This document shows, one piece after another, positions 1-7,086 of a stretch of 20,308 nucleotides of DNA. A program made the translations under genes and the position numbers. The notes beneath the pieces were generated by a model. It saw nothing but the letters and a program-made list of their open reading frames with translations, was not told the origin of the DNA and ran no database searches. Numbering within the stretch: position 1 is the stretch's first letter; every line of letters begins with the position of its first letter. Source of the stretch: a virus; the IMG/VR virus record IMGVR_UViG_3300017732_000092, positions 1 to 20,308 of that record. One strand, given 5' to 3'.

Positions 1-78
1 AAATTCATAGAGCAATTTAAGACCGCGAAGCGTCCTAGTAACGAATATATAAAGAAAAACGACAATCAAAAGAAATAG
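1..78 (+). CDS. C-terminal end of upstream gene, possibly small terminase subunit (partial)
   Basis: Frame 1 is open from the left edge to a TAG at 76-78 and encodes 25 residues ending in a Lys/Asn/Gln-rich tail (EYIKKNDNQKK). It stops 10 bases before the large terminase start. In T4-like phages the gene directly upstream of gene 17 is the small terminase subunit (gene 16), and a charged tail would fit. The fragment has no recognisable motif of its own, so the identity rests on position only. It could also be an unrelated small gene. Confidence 0.5.
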   Translation, partial: KFIEQFKTAKRPSNEYIKKNDNQKK

Positions 79-88
79 AAAAAATGAA

Positions 89-1018
89 ATGGGATTTAAA
101 TTATCGAAAAAAGATATTGTAAAAGAGATTGTGAAGTCCGGAAAAGACCCTAAGTACTTCATCAATAACTATTGTCGAATATCTCACCCAATGAAAGGAC
201 TTATACCTTTCCAAACTTATCCATATCAAAACGATCTTATTGATGATTTTAATGATTTTCGTTTTACTGTGATTTTAAAAGCAAGACAGCTTGGAATTTC
301 AACAATTTCGGCTGCTTATTGCGTTTGGCTTATGTTGTTCCATCGCGATAAGAACGTTCTTGTTATCGCAACAAAGTTTGCTACCGCTGCGAATCTCGTA
401 AAGAAGGTTAAAAATATAATGAATTATCTTCCGGAATGGATGCGGGTAGCAAAAATTAAAGTTGACAATAGAACATCCTTTGAGCTTTCAAATGGATCTC
501 AAATCAAAGCTGCTTCTACTTCCGGAGATGCCGGTCGTTCGGAAGCATTGTCTCTTCTGGTGATTGACGAGGCAGCACATATCGACGGACTTGGAGAATT
601 ATGGACAGGTCTTTATCCAACTCTGTCAACGGGTGGTCGCTGTATTGCTCTATCTACCCCTAATGGTGTCGGTAATTGGTTTCACAAAACATACGTTGAC
701 GCAGAAGAAAAGCAAAATGATTTTAAGCCGATTATTCTCCCATGGGACGTGCATCCCGAAAGAGACCAAGCTTGGTTTACTAAAGAAACTAAAAACATGT
801 CTCGAAGACAAATAGCGCAAGAATTAGAGTGTAACTTTAATACGTCCGGTGATACTGTCATACATGCGGACGATATAGCATGGCTAAACGAACAAATAAG
901 AGAACCTCAATATAGAACAGGATATGATAGGAATTTTTGGATATGGGAGAAACACCAAGAAGGAAGCACTTATTTATTGGTAGCGGATGTAGCAAGAGGT
1001 GACGGTGCAGACAATTAA
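89..1018 (+). CDS. gp17: Large terminase subunit, N-terminal ATPase part (frame broken by in-frame stop)
   Basis: Encodes the ATP-driven DNA packaging motor that docks on the portal and fills the prohead. Residues 64-72 (KARQLGIST) form a deviant Walker A motif with the lysine at its start rather than before the Ser/Thr. Residues 156-162 (LLVIDEA) are Walker B with the catalytic Glu161, and ALSTPNG near 187-193 is the coupling motif. The nuclease domain begins near residue 290, and VADVARGDGAD carries its first metal-binding Asp (D300). The frame then meets TAA at 1016-1018, while the rest of the nuclease domain continues in the same frame from 1019. The start is the first ATG after an in-frame stop, with only a weak purine-rich ribosome site. 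The family is certain; whether the gene makes one protein, two, or a dead product is not. Confidence 0.95.
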   Translation: MGFKLSKKDIVKEIVKSGKDPKYFINNYCRISHPMKGLIPFQTYPYQNDLIDDFNDFRFTVILKARQLGISTISAAYCVWLMLFHRDKNVLVIATKFATAANLVKKVKNIMNYLPEWMRVAKIKVDNRTSFELSNGSQIKAASTSGDAGRSEALSLLVIDEAAHIDGLGELWTGLYPTLSTGGRCIALSTPNGVGNWFHKTYVDAEEKQNDFKPIILPWDVHPERDQAWFTKETKNMSRRQIAQELECNFNTSGDTVIHADDIAWLNEQIREPQYRTGYDRNFWIWEKHQEGSTYLLVADVARGDGADN

Positions 1019-1672
1019 GTGTTTCATGTTTTAAAATTAGAAACTATGGAAATTGTAGCAGAATATCAGGGCAAGCCAAATCTTGATATGTATTCTCAAA
1101 TGATATTCTCGGCGGCAACAGAGTATGGAGAGTGCCTCTTAGTTGTTGAAAATAATGGAATTGGCATTTCGGTTTTGGAAAAACTAATTACTCTAGGATA
1201 TCAAAATATCTACTACTCGATCAAAGGAACTCATGAATACATAAGCCAAACTCAAGGCGAACATATGGCAAATACTGTTCCGGGTTTTACAACATCGATC
1301 AAAACAAGACCTTTAGTGGTGGCAAAACTTGAAGAGTTTGTAAGAAATAAAATTTTAAAAATATATTCCTCTAGGACATTTCATGAATTTAGAACCTTTA
1401 TTTGGAATAATGGAAAACCACAAGCAATGAGATCGTATCATGATGACTTAATAATGTCTCTAGCTATTGTATGTTGGGTACGAGATACAGCACTAACTGT
1501 TTCAAAGAGAGATGTAGAATACAAAAAAGCAATGTTGGGTGGTATGTACTTAAAAACAAATCGCCTAAATACTACCATAAAGGGAATGGAAGGTCATAAA
1601 GACGATTTCAAAACTAAATATGAAGAAGAGTTGTCTTTGCCGACAAAGTTCCCATGGATCTTCAAAGGATAA
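1019..1672 (+). CDS. gp17: Large terminase subunit, C-terminal nuclease part (same frame, after the stop)
   Basis: This is the rest of the RNase H-like headful nuclease of gp17. VVENNGIG supplies the second acidic residue (E44 of this part) and YHDDLIMSLAI the third (D142/D143), matching the acidic set known for T4 gp17 (D401, E458, D542). The codon after the stop is GTG, in a position where an intact protein would simply have Val. Both parts together give about 527 codons, close to but shorter than T4 gp17 (610 aa). The nearest SD-like sequence (AGAGGTGA, 994-1001) is about 17 bases from the GTG, too far for efficient initiation, so a natural split gene is not well supported. A point mutation (for example TCA to TAA, since many homologues have Ser here), a sequencing error or readthrough are alternatives. 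Confidence 0.93.
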   Translation: MFHVLKLETMEIVAEYQGKPNLDMYSQMIFSAATEYGECLLVVENNGIGISVLEKLITLGYQNIYYSIKGTHEYISQTQGEHMANTVPGFTTSIKTRPLVVAKLEEFVRNKILKIYSSRTFHEFRTFIWNNGKPQAMRSYHDDLIMSLAIVCWVRDTALTVSKRDVEYKKAMLGGMYLKTNRLNTTIKGMEGHKDDFKTKYEEELSLPTKFPWIFKG

Positions 1673-1678
1673 AAATAA

Positions 1679-3637
1679 GTGGCTAAAAAGAAAAGAAATT
1701 TGGGTAAAAACCCATATAATCCGGAAAATAATTTATTTCGTTCACTAACGAGATTGTTTTCTGGTCCTATAACCAATAGAAGAACACAGACCGGTCGACA
1801 ACTTCGAAGAAGACATTTGGATATATATGCCAATCGTTTCAAGTCAGCATCTGGTAAGCAGTTTAAGAAAGTGGAATACAACCCCATGACTGTTCTCGCT
1901 GCGAATATGATTTCGAATAGAAATCGTAGTGAAAGATATGTTGATTTTGATCAAATGGAATACACACCAGAAATAGCTTCTTCATTAGATATATACGCCG
2001 ATGAAATGACTACTCATTCTTCTCTACAAAACATGTTAAGAATTAGTTGTCCAAACGAGGAGATAAAGTCAATACTAGATAATCTTTACCATAATGTGTT
2101 AAATATTGAACACAACTTGTTTGGGTGGTGTCGTACCATGTGTAAGTACGGAGACTTGTTTTTATACTTGGATATCGAAGAAAAAATGGGTATAAAAGCA
2201 TGCATAGGATTACCAGCACAAGAAGTTGAAAGATTAGAGGGTGAAGATGAATCTAATCCCAATTATGTTCAATATCAATGGAATTCTGCTGGTATGACTT
2301 TGGAAAATTGGCAAATGGCACATTTCAGAATATTAGGAAATGATAAACACGCACCTTATGGAACTTCTGTATTGGAGCCCGCGCGAAGAATTTGGAGACA
2401 GCTTACTCTATTAGAGGATGCAATGATGGCATATCGTATTGTTCGTTCCCCCGAAAGAAGAGTTTTTAAAATAGACGTTGGGAACATTCCTCCACAAGAC
2501 GTTGAACAATACATGCAAAAAGTCATGACTCAAATGAAACGACATCAAGTTGTTGACCCCACAACAGGACGACTAGATTTAAGATATAACCCTTTATCAA
2601 TTGAAGAAGATTATTATATCCCGGTGAGAGGCCAGTCGCAGACTGATATACAAAATCTAGCTGGTGGTCAATTTACTGGTACCGTTGAAGATGTTAAGTA
2701 CCTAAGAGATAAGCTGTTCTCCGCCCTTAAAATACCCCAATCCTATCTTACGATGGGAGAGGGAGCGACAGAAGATAAGACCACTCTTGCCCAAAAAGAT
2801 ATTCGTTTTGCTCGAACAATACAGAGACTACAAAGAGTAGTTATTTCCGAGCTTGAAAAGATTGGTATTATACATTTGTTCACAATGGGTTTTAGAAATG
2901 ATGATCTATTATCATTTAGCTTGAAGCTTAACAACCCTTCAAAGATAGCAGAATTGCAAGAACTGGAACAATGGGACAAAAAATTTAGTGTTGCTGGTAA
3001 TGCAACTGAGGGTTATTTCTCTAGAAGATGGATTGCTGAGAAGCTTTTTGGATTATCGGAAGAAGAATTTTTGCGAATGCAAAGAGAGATGTATCATGAT
3101 AGAAAATTCGCCGCTAGCTTGGAAGCCGCAGGTCAAGCGCCTGAAGCCGGAGCAGGTGGAGGTGGCCTAGGAGATCTTGGCGGTGGAGAAGGTGACCTTG
3201 GTGATTTAGGCGGTGGAGAAGGTGACCTTGGTGATATTGGTGGAGATGCACCTGCTGATGAGCCGGCTGGTGACACAGGTGGAGATGATGAGATACTTCT
3301 TGCTGAGCCACCTGCTAAGCGAGATGATGAAAAGAAAAAAGAAGATAAGCCAAAATACAAAAGAGGTCGATATAAGAGACATAAAACCTCCTACTCCAAG
3401 GGAGGCTTATCAAAGCAATTAAAAAGAACTCACACACCAGAATTTGGTGATACCAATAGGACACTGTTTCCCGGCAAGTCTGGTTTCGGTGGACTTGATT
3501 CTCTAGCTAGAGGAGTTACTGAGGGTACTGACGTGAATAAAATAGAAGAAGAAAAACTATTTAGTACATCTCGGCAAGTAGATCTGTTGATTGAGAGTTT
3601 ATTAAAAACAAAGGTAGCAGAAGATGAAACACAATAA
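1679..3637 (+). CDS. gp20: Portal vertex protein
   Basis: Forms the dodecameric ring at the special head vertex through which DNA enters and leaves, and nucleates prohead assembly. The sequence shows the gp20 family pattern: a basic N-terminus, DIYADEM near residue 105, a wing/crown region, and SYLTMGEGATEDKTTLAQ near residues 355-372 followed by the long helical segment. The GTG start follows AAAGGAT at good spacing. At 652 aa it is well over the 524 aa of T4 gp20. The excess is a C-terminal tail from about residue 485: an Ala/Gly/Asp stretch with repeated GGGEGDLGD units, an acidic stretch, then a Lys/Arg-rich segment around 555-580. ILLAEPPA near 540 contains an LxE, the recognition pattern of the T4 protease, so tail removal during maturation is possible but unproven. 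The end overlaps the next gene by 14 nt. Confidence 0.96.
   Translation: MAKKKRNLGKNPYNPENNLFRSLTRLFSGPITNRRTQTGRQLRRRHLDIYANRFKSASGKQFKKVEYNPMTVLAANMISNRNRSERYVDFDQMEYTPEIASSLDIYADEMTTHSSLQNMLRISCPNEEIKSILDNLYHNVLNIEHNLFGWCRTMCKYGDLFLYLDIEEKMGIKACIGLPAQEVERLEGEDESNPNYVQYQWNSAGMTLENWQMAHFRILGNDKHAPYGTSVLEPARRIWRQLTLLEDAMMAYRIVRSPERRVFKIDVGNIPPQDVEQYMQKVMTQMKRHQVVDPTTGRLDLRYNPLSIEEDYYIPVRGQSQTDIQNLAGGQFTGTVEDVKYLRDKLFSALKIPQSYLTMGEGATEDKTTLAQKDIRFARTIQRLQRVVISELEKIGIIHLFTMGFRNDDLLSFSLKLNNPSKIAELQELEQWDKKFSVAGNATEGYFSRRWIAEKLFGLSEEEFLRMQREMYHDRKFAASLEAAGQAPEAGAGGGGLGDLGGGEGDLGDLGGGEGDLGDIGGDAPADEPAGDTGGDDEILLAEPPAKRDDEKKKEDKPKYKRGRYKRHKTSYSKGGLSKQLKRTHTPEFGDTNRTLFPGKSGFGGLDSLARGVTEGTDVNKIEEEKLFSTSRQVDLLIESLLKTKVAEDETQ
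3179..3238 (+). repeat. Two-copy 30-bp tandem repeat in the portal tail
   Basis: GGCGGTGGAGAAGGTGACCT begins at 3179 and again at 3209, giving two near-identical 30-bp units that encode GGGEGDLGD plus Leu or Ile. A degenerate further copy lies just upstream (GGLGDL). The near-identity at DNA level suggests recent slippage expansion inside the low-complexity Gly/Asp tail. Confidence 0.85.
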
Positions 3638-4442
3638 GAAAAGAAATACCGCTTTTCTTTACGAATGTCTTTTAAAAGAATTGACAAAAACAATTGTAAG
3701 GAAACAAGCTAATGATAAGGAGAATGTAATCTCAATAATAAGAGAAAATTTTTCCAAAGGAAAGATTCTATATCATGATTTGCAATTATATAAATCGATA
3801 TTGGAAAATAATGATAAGATGACATCGGACTTTTCAAAGCGTTTTCTTGTTGAGACTCAAATTGATTTTAAAAAAATCAATAGAAAGTCTGTCTTTAACG
3901 CACAGACAAAGTTAATTTCGCAAATCAATCAAAGTTTGGGATCCAATGTGTTCAAGAATTTTGTTCCAAATTACAAAGATATAGCAACTGTTGGAACTTG
4001 GCTAAATTCAGATTCGTTAAATGCAAAATCTAGATTAATCGTTGAGACAAAGGTGTTGCAAATATTGACGCCTAAAAACAACCAGAAAAAAGAAATGCGA
4101 CATATTGATAATCTAACATATCAAACGTTTATACAAAAATTCAATGAAACCTATAAAAGATCTTTGGGTGACAATCAAAAAGCATTGCTTACAAATTATA
4201 TTGTGTCTTTTTCTGATAATGGGCTTGGACTTAAAACATTTATGAACGAAGAAATAAGTAGGATCAGAGAAAACCTAAGCAACATGTTAAAAAAGAATAA
4301 CCTAGATGAACAATACAGAAGTAACACACAGAAGGTTTTAGATAAACTCGATTCTTTCAAAAAACAACCAATAAATGAGAGTATGGTCAAATCTCTATTC
4401 TATATACAAGACTTAGTGGAGGAGATGAATAATGGCCATTAA
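3624..4442 (+). CDS. Unassigned 272-aa protein between portal and protease
   Basis: I do not recognise this family. The protein is rich in Lys, Asn, Ile and Leu, looks largely helical, has no membrane segment or signal peptide, and has no clear catalytic motif. The start overlaps the portal stop region by 14 nt, with AAAGG about 9 bases upstream, so it is translationally coupled to the portal. In T4 the slot between genes 20 and 21 holds the small core proteins gp67 and gp68; this protein is far larger and not visibly related. Position suggests a head-core or portal-associated role, which is inference only. Confidence 0.85.
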   Translation: MKHNKKRNTAFLYECLLKELTKTIVRKQANDKENVISIIRENFSKGKILYHDLQLYKSILENNDKMTSDFSKRFLVETQIDFKKINRKSVFNAQTKLISQINQSLGSNVFKNFVPNYKDIATVGTWLNSDSLNAKSRLIVETKVLQILTPKNNQKKEMRHIDNLTYQTFIQKFNETYKRSLGDNQKALLTNYIVSFSDNGLGLKTFMNEEISRIRENLSNMLKKNNLDEQYRSNTQKVLDKLDSFKKQPINESMVKSLFYIQDLVEEMNNGH

Positions 4443-5007
4443 TGTCACAATAAGTTCGCCAAACCAAGCAGAGCCTAAAAAAGTATTAAAGGTGACTCTG
4501 AAGGGTTTGCAAAAAGTAGATTATTCCTATAATTTAAACGTTAGAGAGGCCCTCAATGGTGACTTTCTAATATTTGATCACAATGATATCGATATCGTAG
4601 TGCTAAAGGGTCCGAAAAAAGTTGTGGCTTTTGCAAAAGATTTAATGACAGAGACAGTATATGGTGCGGAAGCTAGATTATTTGAATACTTAAGGAAAAA
4701 AGGAATTATACAATATGATTCAATCCAAGGTGGAAATGTATATGGATCATTAGAAGGAGCAATCATAGATTCTAAAGAGCATGATATCTATGAAGCAACA
4801 GTTGTTAATATTGCTGAATGGCTCACTAGTGAAAAACCAATGATGGATGACGCCAGAGAGTACGATGATGATTTGGATAATTACTACGCTAATCCGGACG
4901 ACAATGAAACTACAGAACTCGGAGAAGTTCCTCATGAGGAAGAGAAGGGATCAATGGCCCAAAGAGGTATGTTTGCTCCATATATCTATGGAAGATATAC
5001 ATACTGA
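4432..5007 (+). CDS. Unassigned 191-aa protein with acidic tail
   Basis: Start ATG lies 11 nt inside the previous gene, preceded by GGAGGAG at good spacing. The N-terminal half (to about residue 125) looks like a compact mixed alpha/beta domain with alternating hydrophobic strands (DIDIVVLKG, KVVAFAKDL). From about residue 135 the chain becomes strongly acidic (runs of Asp and Glu) and ends in an aromatic Tyr-rich segment (APYIYGRYTY). No family recognised. An acidic tail is common in phage core or scaffold-associated proteins, and the location between portal and protease fits that, but this is inference. Confidence 0.83.
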   Translation: MAINVTISSPNQAEPKKVLKVTLKGLQKVDYSYNLNVREALNGDFLIFDHNDIDIVVLKGPKKVVAFAKDLMTETVYGAEARLFEYLRKKGIIQYDSIQGGNVYGSLEGAIIDSKEHDIYEATVVNIAEWLTSEKPMMDDAREYDDDLDNYYANPDDNETTELGEVPHEEEKGSMAQRGMFAPYIYGRYTY

Positions 5008-5013
5008 GGGATC

Positions 5014-5328
5014 ATGGATTTAATACATTTTATTCTTGCCTCTTACGGTATGACTTTTATTATTGTATATGGAAAGATCTTTGAAGACATAAGACCAAAA
5101 AAAGATTACTCCAAAAAATGGAACACACTGTTTCATTGTCCTCTATGCATGGGATTTTGGGTTGGTATCTTTATGTGGTCCGTAAATGGTTTTACAGAAC
5201 TATTTACATTTGAATACAATCTAATCAATGCTTTTGTGTGCGGATGTATTTCTGCCGGTACAAGTTATTTGTTATCTATGATCGTTGATGATTTTGGAAT
5301 TAGAAGTGGAGCTAAAAATGATGACTAA
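5014..5328 (+). CDS. Small membrane protein with CPLCMGFW motif (DUF1360-like)
   Basis: A 104-aa protein with three probable membrane helices: residues about 3-21, 44-62 and 68-92. The second begins at CPLCMGFWVG, a Cys-x-x-Cys followed by Gly-Phe-Trp that resembles small DUF1360-type membrane proteins of phages and bacteria, whose function is unknown. The gene starts 6 nt after the previous stop, with GAGG just ahead. A membrane protein inside a head-assembly cluster is unusual; possibilities include anchoring of prohead assembly to the membrane, a lysis or exclusion function, or a redox or metal role for the CxxC. The DUF1360 link is from motif memory and not tested. Confidence 0.78.
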   Translation: MDLIHFILASYGMTFIIVYGKIFEDIRPKKDYSKKWNTLFHCPLCMGFWVGIFMWSVNGFTELFTFEYNLINAFVCGCISAGTSYLLSMIVDDFGIRSGAKNDD

Positions 5329-5374
5329 AAAATGGATGCTACAGCCAGTTAGACGTTGTTGCTCAGGATCCTGA
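5318..5374 (+). CDS. Possible 18-codon mini-ORF
   Basis: ATGATG at 5318 opens a frame encoding MMTKKWMLQPVRRCCSGS and ending at TGA 5372-5374. TGGAG lies about 7 bases upstream, a reasonable ribosome site. It overlaps the end of the membrane-protein gene and its stop falls within a perfect palindrome. It may be a leader peptide, a remnant, or chance. Confidence 0.25.
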   Translation: MMTKKWMLQPVRRCCSGS

Positions 5375-5375
5375 G
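5362..5375. repeat. Perfect 14-bp palindrome before the protease gene
   Basis: CTCAGGATCCTGAG is identical to its reverse complement. It sits in the 83-nt gap between the membrane protein and protease genes. No T-run follows, so it is not a standard terminator. A protein-binding site or an RNA processing hairpin are options. Confidence 0.6.
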
Positions 5376-5411
5376 ACGAGCGGAGAGAGACCGCATTTAC
5401 TGGAGAACAAT

Positions 5412-6020
5412 ATGAAAAAATTATTAACAGAGTTTCATGAACTTTGTAAAGATGGAATTTGCTTGGATCTCTTAACTGAAAGAGAAAAGAAAGAAGTTGC
5501 AAACGGCATGCTTTATTTATCTGGTAGAATTCAGACAGCAGATAAAAAGAATGGCAATGGTCGATCTTATCCTTTTAAAGTACTTAAGAGAGAGATTGAG
5601 AACTATAGCAATATTATAAAAGACAATCGCGCTTTGGGAGAACTTGATCACCCAGACGATTCTGTTATCAATCTTAGAAACGTATCTCACATTATCACAG
5701 ATGTTTGGTGGGAAGGTAAAGATGTTATGGGCAAGATTAAAGTTCTTGATACACCGTCTGGTCGTATTCTTAAAGATTTGATCAATGCTGGTGTTAAGCT
5801 TGGTATTTCTTCTCGTGGTCTTGGATCTGTCAAAGAGAGCATGGGCAGCACCGTTGTTCAAGAAGATTTTGAGTTAATTTGCTTTGATATCGTATCAGAA
5901 CCATCAACACCAAATGCTTATGTTTACCCAGATAAAAAGAAAGATATGTATGAAAATAAGATAAACGAAGCAAAAAGAAATATTGTTGATGATTTATTTA
6001 AGAAGATTTTGGAAGACTAA
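5412..6020 (+). CDS. gp21: Prohead core protein and protease
   Basis: Serine protease of the T4 gp21 family that resides in the prohead core and cleaves scaffold and capsid proteins during maturation. The catalytic His is H80 in GELDHPD. The catalytic Ser is in GISSRG (S133/S134). FDIVSEPS (D159) follows and may complete the triad. At 202 aa it is close to T4 gp21 (212 aa). The ATG is preceded by GGAG 6-7 bases upstream. Its last base overlaps the next start (TAATG). In T4 gene 21 is followed directly by 22 and 23; here those partners lie nearly 12 kb downstream. Confidence 0.95.
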   Translation: MKKLLTEFHELCKDGICLDLLTEREKKEVANGMLYLSGRIQTADKKNGNGRSYPFKVLKREIENYSNIIKDNRALGELDHPDDSVINLRNVSHIITDVWWEGKDVMGKIKVLDTPSGRILKDLINAGVKLGISSRGLGSVKESMGSTVVQEDFELICFDIVSEPSTPNAYVYPDKKKDMYENKINEAKRNIVDDLFKKILED

Positions 6021-6427
6021 TGAAAAAAGATGATTTAAAAAAAGTGTTAAAGCCGCTAATTAAAGAGTGTATAAAAGAAGTAATATTTGAAGAAGGAGCC
6101 TTGTCAACCATAATATCCGAGGTTATGAAGGGTACTTCTCAAACTCAACAAATTGTTGAAGTTAAACGTGAAGAAAAAAATAAAAGATCCAATCAAAAAA
6201 ATATGGAAAAATTAAAACAACGCAAAAGAAAGATTTTAGATTCAATAGGCAAAGACGCATATAATGGCGTTAACCTCTTTGAAGGAACAACACCAGCACC
6301 TGCTGCATCATCAGCGCAAGGGCAAGGTCCACTTAGTGGCATGGCCGCAGAGGACGCAGGAGTTGATATATCTGGTATCTTTTCTGATAATTCTTCAGCA
6401 ATTTGGAAAAAACTTTCAAGGAAATAG
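6020..6427 (+). CDS. Unassigned 135-aa protein, possible head-core component
   Basis: Starts in a TAATG overlap with the protease gene, so it is probably translationally coupled. Residues 1-40 are helical and charged (LIKECIKEVIFEEG), 45-80 are very basic, and the C-terminal half is low-complexity Ala/Pro/Gly/Ser followed by a short structured end. LFEGTTPAPA contains an LxE followed by Gly, which matches the gp21-type cleavage pattern, so it could be a protease substrate packaged in the core. Family not recognised; role inferred from position and composition. Confidence 0.8.
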   Translation: MKKDDLKKVLKPLIKECIKEVIFEEGALSTIISEVMKGTSQTQQIVEVKREEKNKRSNQKNMEKLKQRKRKILDSIGKDAYNGVNLFEGTTPAPAASSAQGQGPLSGMAAEDAGVDISGIFSDNSSAIWKKLSRK

Positions 6428-6428
6428 A

Positions 6429-6641
6429 ATGGCCAACAACTTAACAATCAAACCTCGAAAAAACGAGAACCAAGATCGATTAATTAAGAGATTTATCAAA
6501 AAAGCAAAGAAGCTTGGAATCTTAGAGGAGGTTAAAGATAGAAGACATTATACAAAACCCTCCGATAAAAGACGCAGAGCAAAACAGAAAGCCATTGCTC
6601 GGAGAAAGAAAGAAGAAGCAAAAAGAAATAAGAACAACTAA
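6429..6641 (+). CDS. rpsU: Phage-encoded ribosomal protein bS21
   Basis: A 70-aa, strongly basic protein matching bS21 of the small ribosomal subunit. The core RLIKRFIKKAKKLGILEEV, then RRHYTKPSDKRRRAKQKA, lines up with E. coli bS21, where the equivalents are ALRRFKRSCEKAGVLAEV and RREFYEKPTTERKRAKASA. The length equals that of cellular bS21. The ATG at 6429 was chosen over upstream in-frame starts because AAGGA lies 6-7 bases ahead, inside the previous gene, and the bS21 match begins right after it. bS21 sits near the anti-Shine-Dalgarno end of 16S rRNA and takes part in initiation. Phage copies are known from cultured and uncultured viruses. Here it is one base after the preceding stop, in a late cluster, so it would be made with structural proteins; a role in favouring late phage translation is inference. 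Confidence 0.92.
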   Translation: MANNLTIKPRKNENQDRLIKRFIKKAKKLGILEEVKDRRHYTKPSDKRRRAKQKAIARRKKEEAKRNKNN

Positions 6642-6665
6642 TTATTTTAGTTTTTGGAGAATTAA

Positions 6666-7076
6666 ATGTCAGTACATAAATACAATAGTTGGGGCCGAAC
6701 AAGGCAACCTAAAAATCTCGCAGGAGCACATGGAACAGAGGCGTTGGCCTCTGGAAACGTAGATCCAAGTGCCGTAACAGATGGATACGCAACAGAAAAT
6801 CAAAGATACTTACATCTTTACTTTGAAAATAGTGAAGCAAACGATAAAACAATTGAAGTGTATGGCTATATTCACGCTTTTGGAGAATGGTTTATTTTGA
6901 AAGACACTGCCGGTACACAAGTAAAGTTTACAACCATCAATAATACATCAAGTTATATTGTTCATGAAATTGCTGGTGTTGATCGAGTATTTTTTAAACA
7001 CACCACACATGGTTCAAATGCAATAGTGGCCAACGATAAGCTTTTTGCTGCTGGTTCTACCTTCCAAGGTTCATAG
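6666..7076 (+). CDS. Unassigned 136-aa probable virion protein
   Basis: Follows bS21 after 24 bp; TTGGAG precedes the ATG at good spacing. The product has no membrane segment and looks like a small beta-rich domain with many aromatic residues (YLHLYFE, YGYIHAFGEWF, DRVFFKHTTHG). Lysine is sparse and Asn/Thr/Gly are frequent, as in the fibre proteins that follow. It probably starts the fibre block as an adaptor, decoration or base component, but no family is recognised. Confidence 0.82.
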   Translation: MSVHKYNSWGRTRQPKNLAGAHGTEALASGNVDPSAVTDGYATENQRYLHLYFENSEANDKTIEVYGYIHAFGEWFILKDTAGTQVKFTTINNTSSYIVHEIAGVDRVFFKHTTHGSNAIVANDKLFAAGSTFQGS

Positions 7077-7086
7077 AGAGGTTTAA

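Noticed and set aside
1016-1018. Alternative genetic code with TAA reassigned
   Set aside because: Portal, protease, scaffold, the 826-aa gene and others all end at TAA in sensible places followed by ribosome sites, so TAA works as stop here.
6264-6428. N-terminal extension of the bS21 frame
   Set aside because: The upstream part is a shadow of the 135-aa gene; the bS21 match starts at ATG 6429, which has its own ribosome site.
6429-6641. Using the bS21 type to name the host, including Bacteroidota
   Set aside because: The sequence is too diverged to place by eye, and the abundance of strong SD sites argues against an SD-poor host; no host call is justified.
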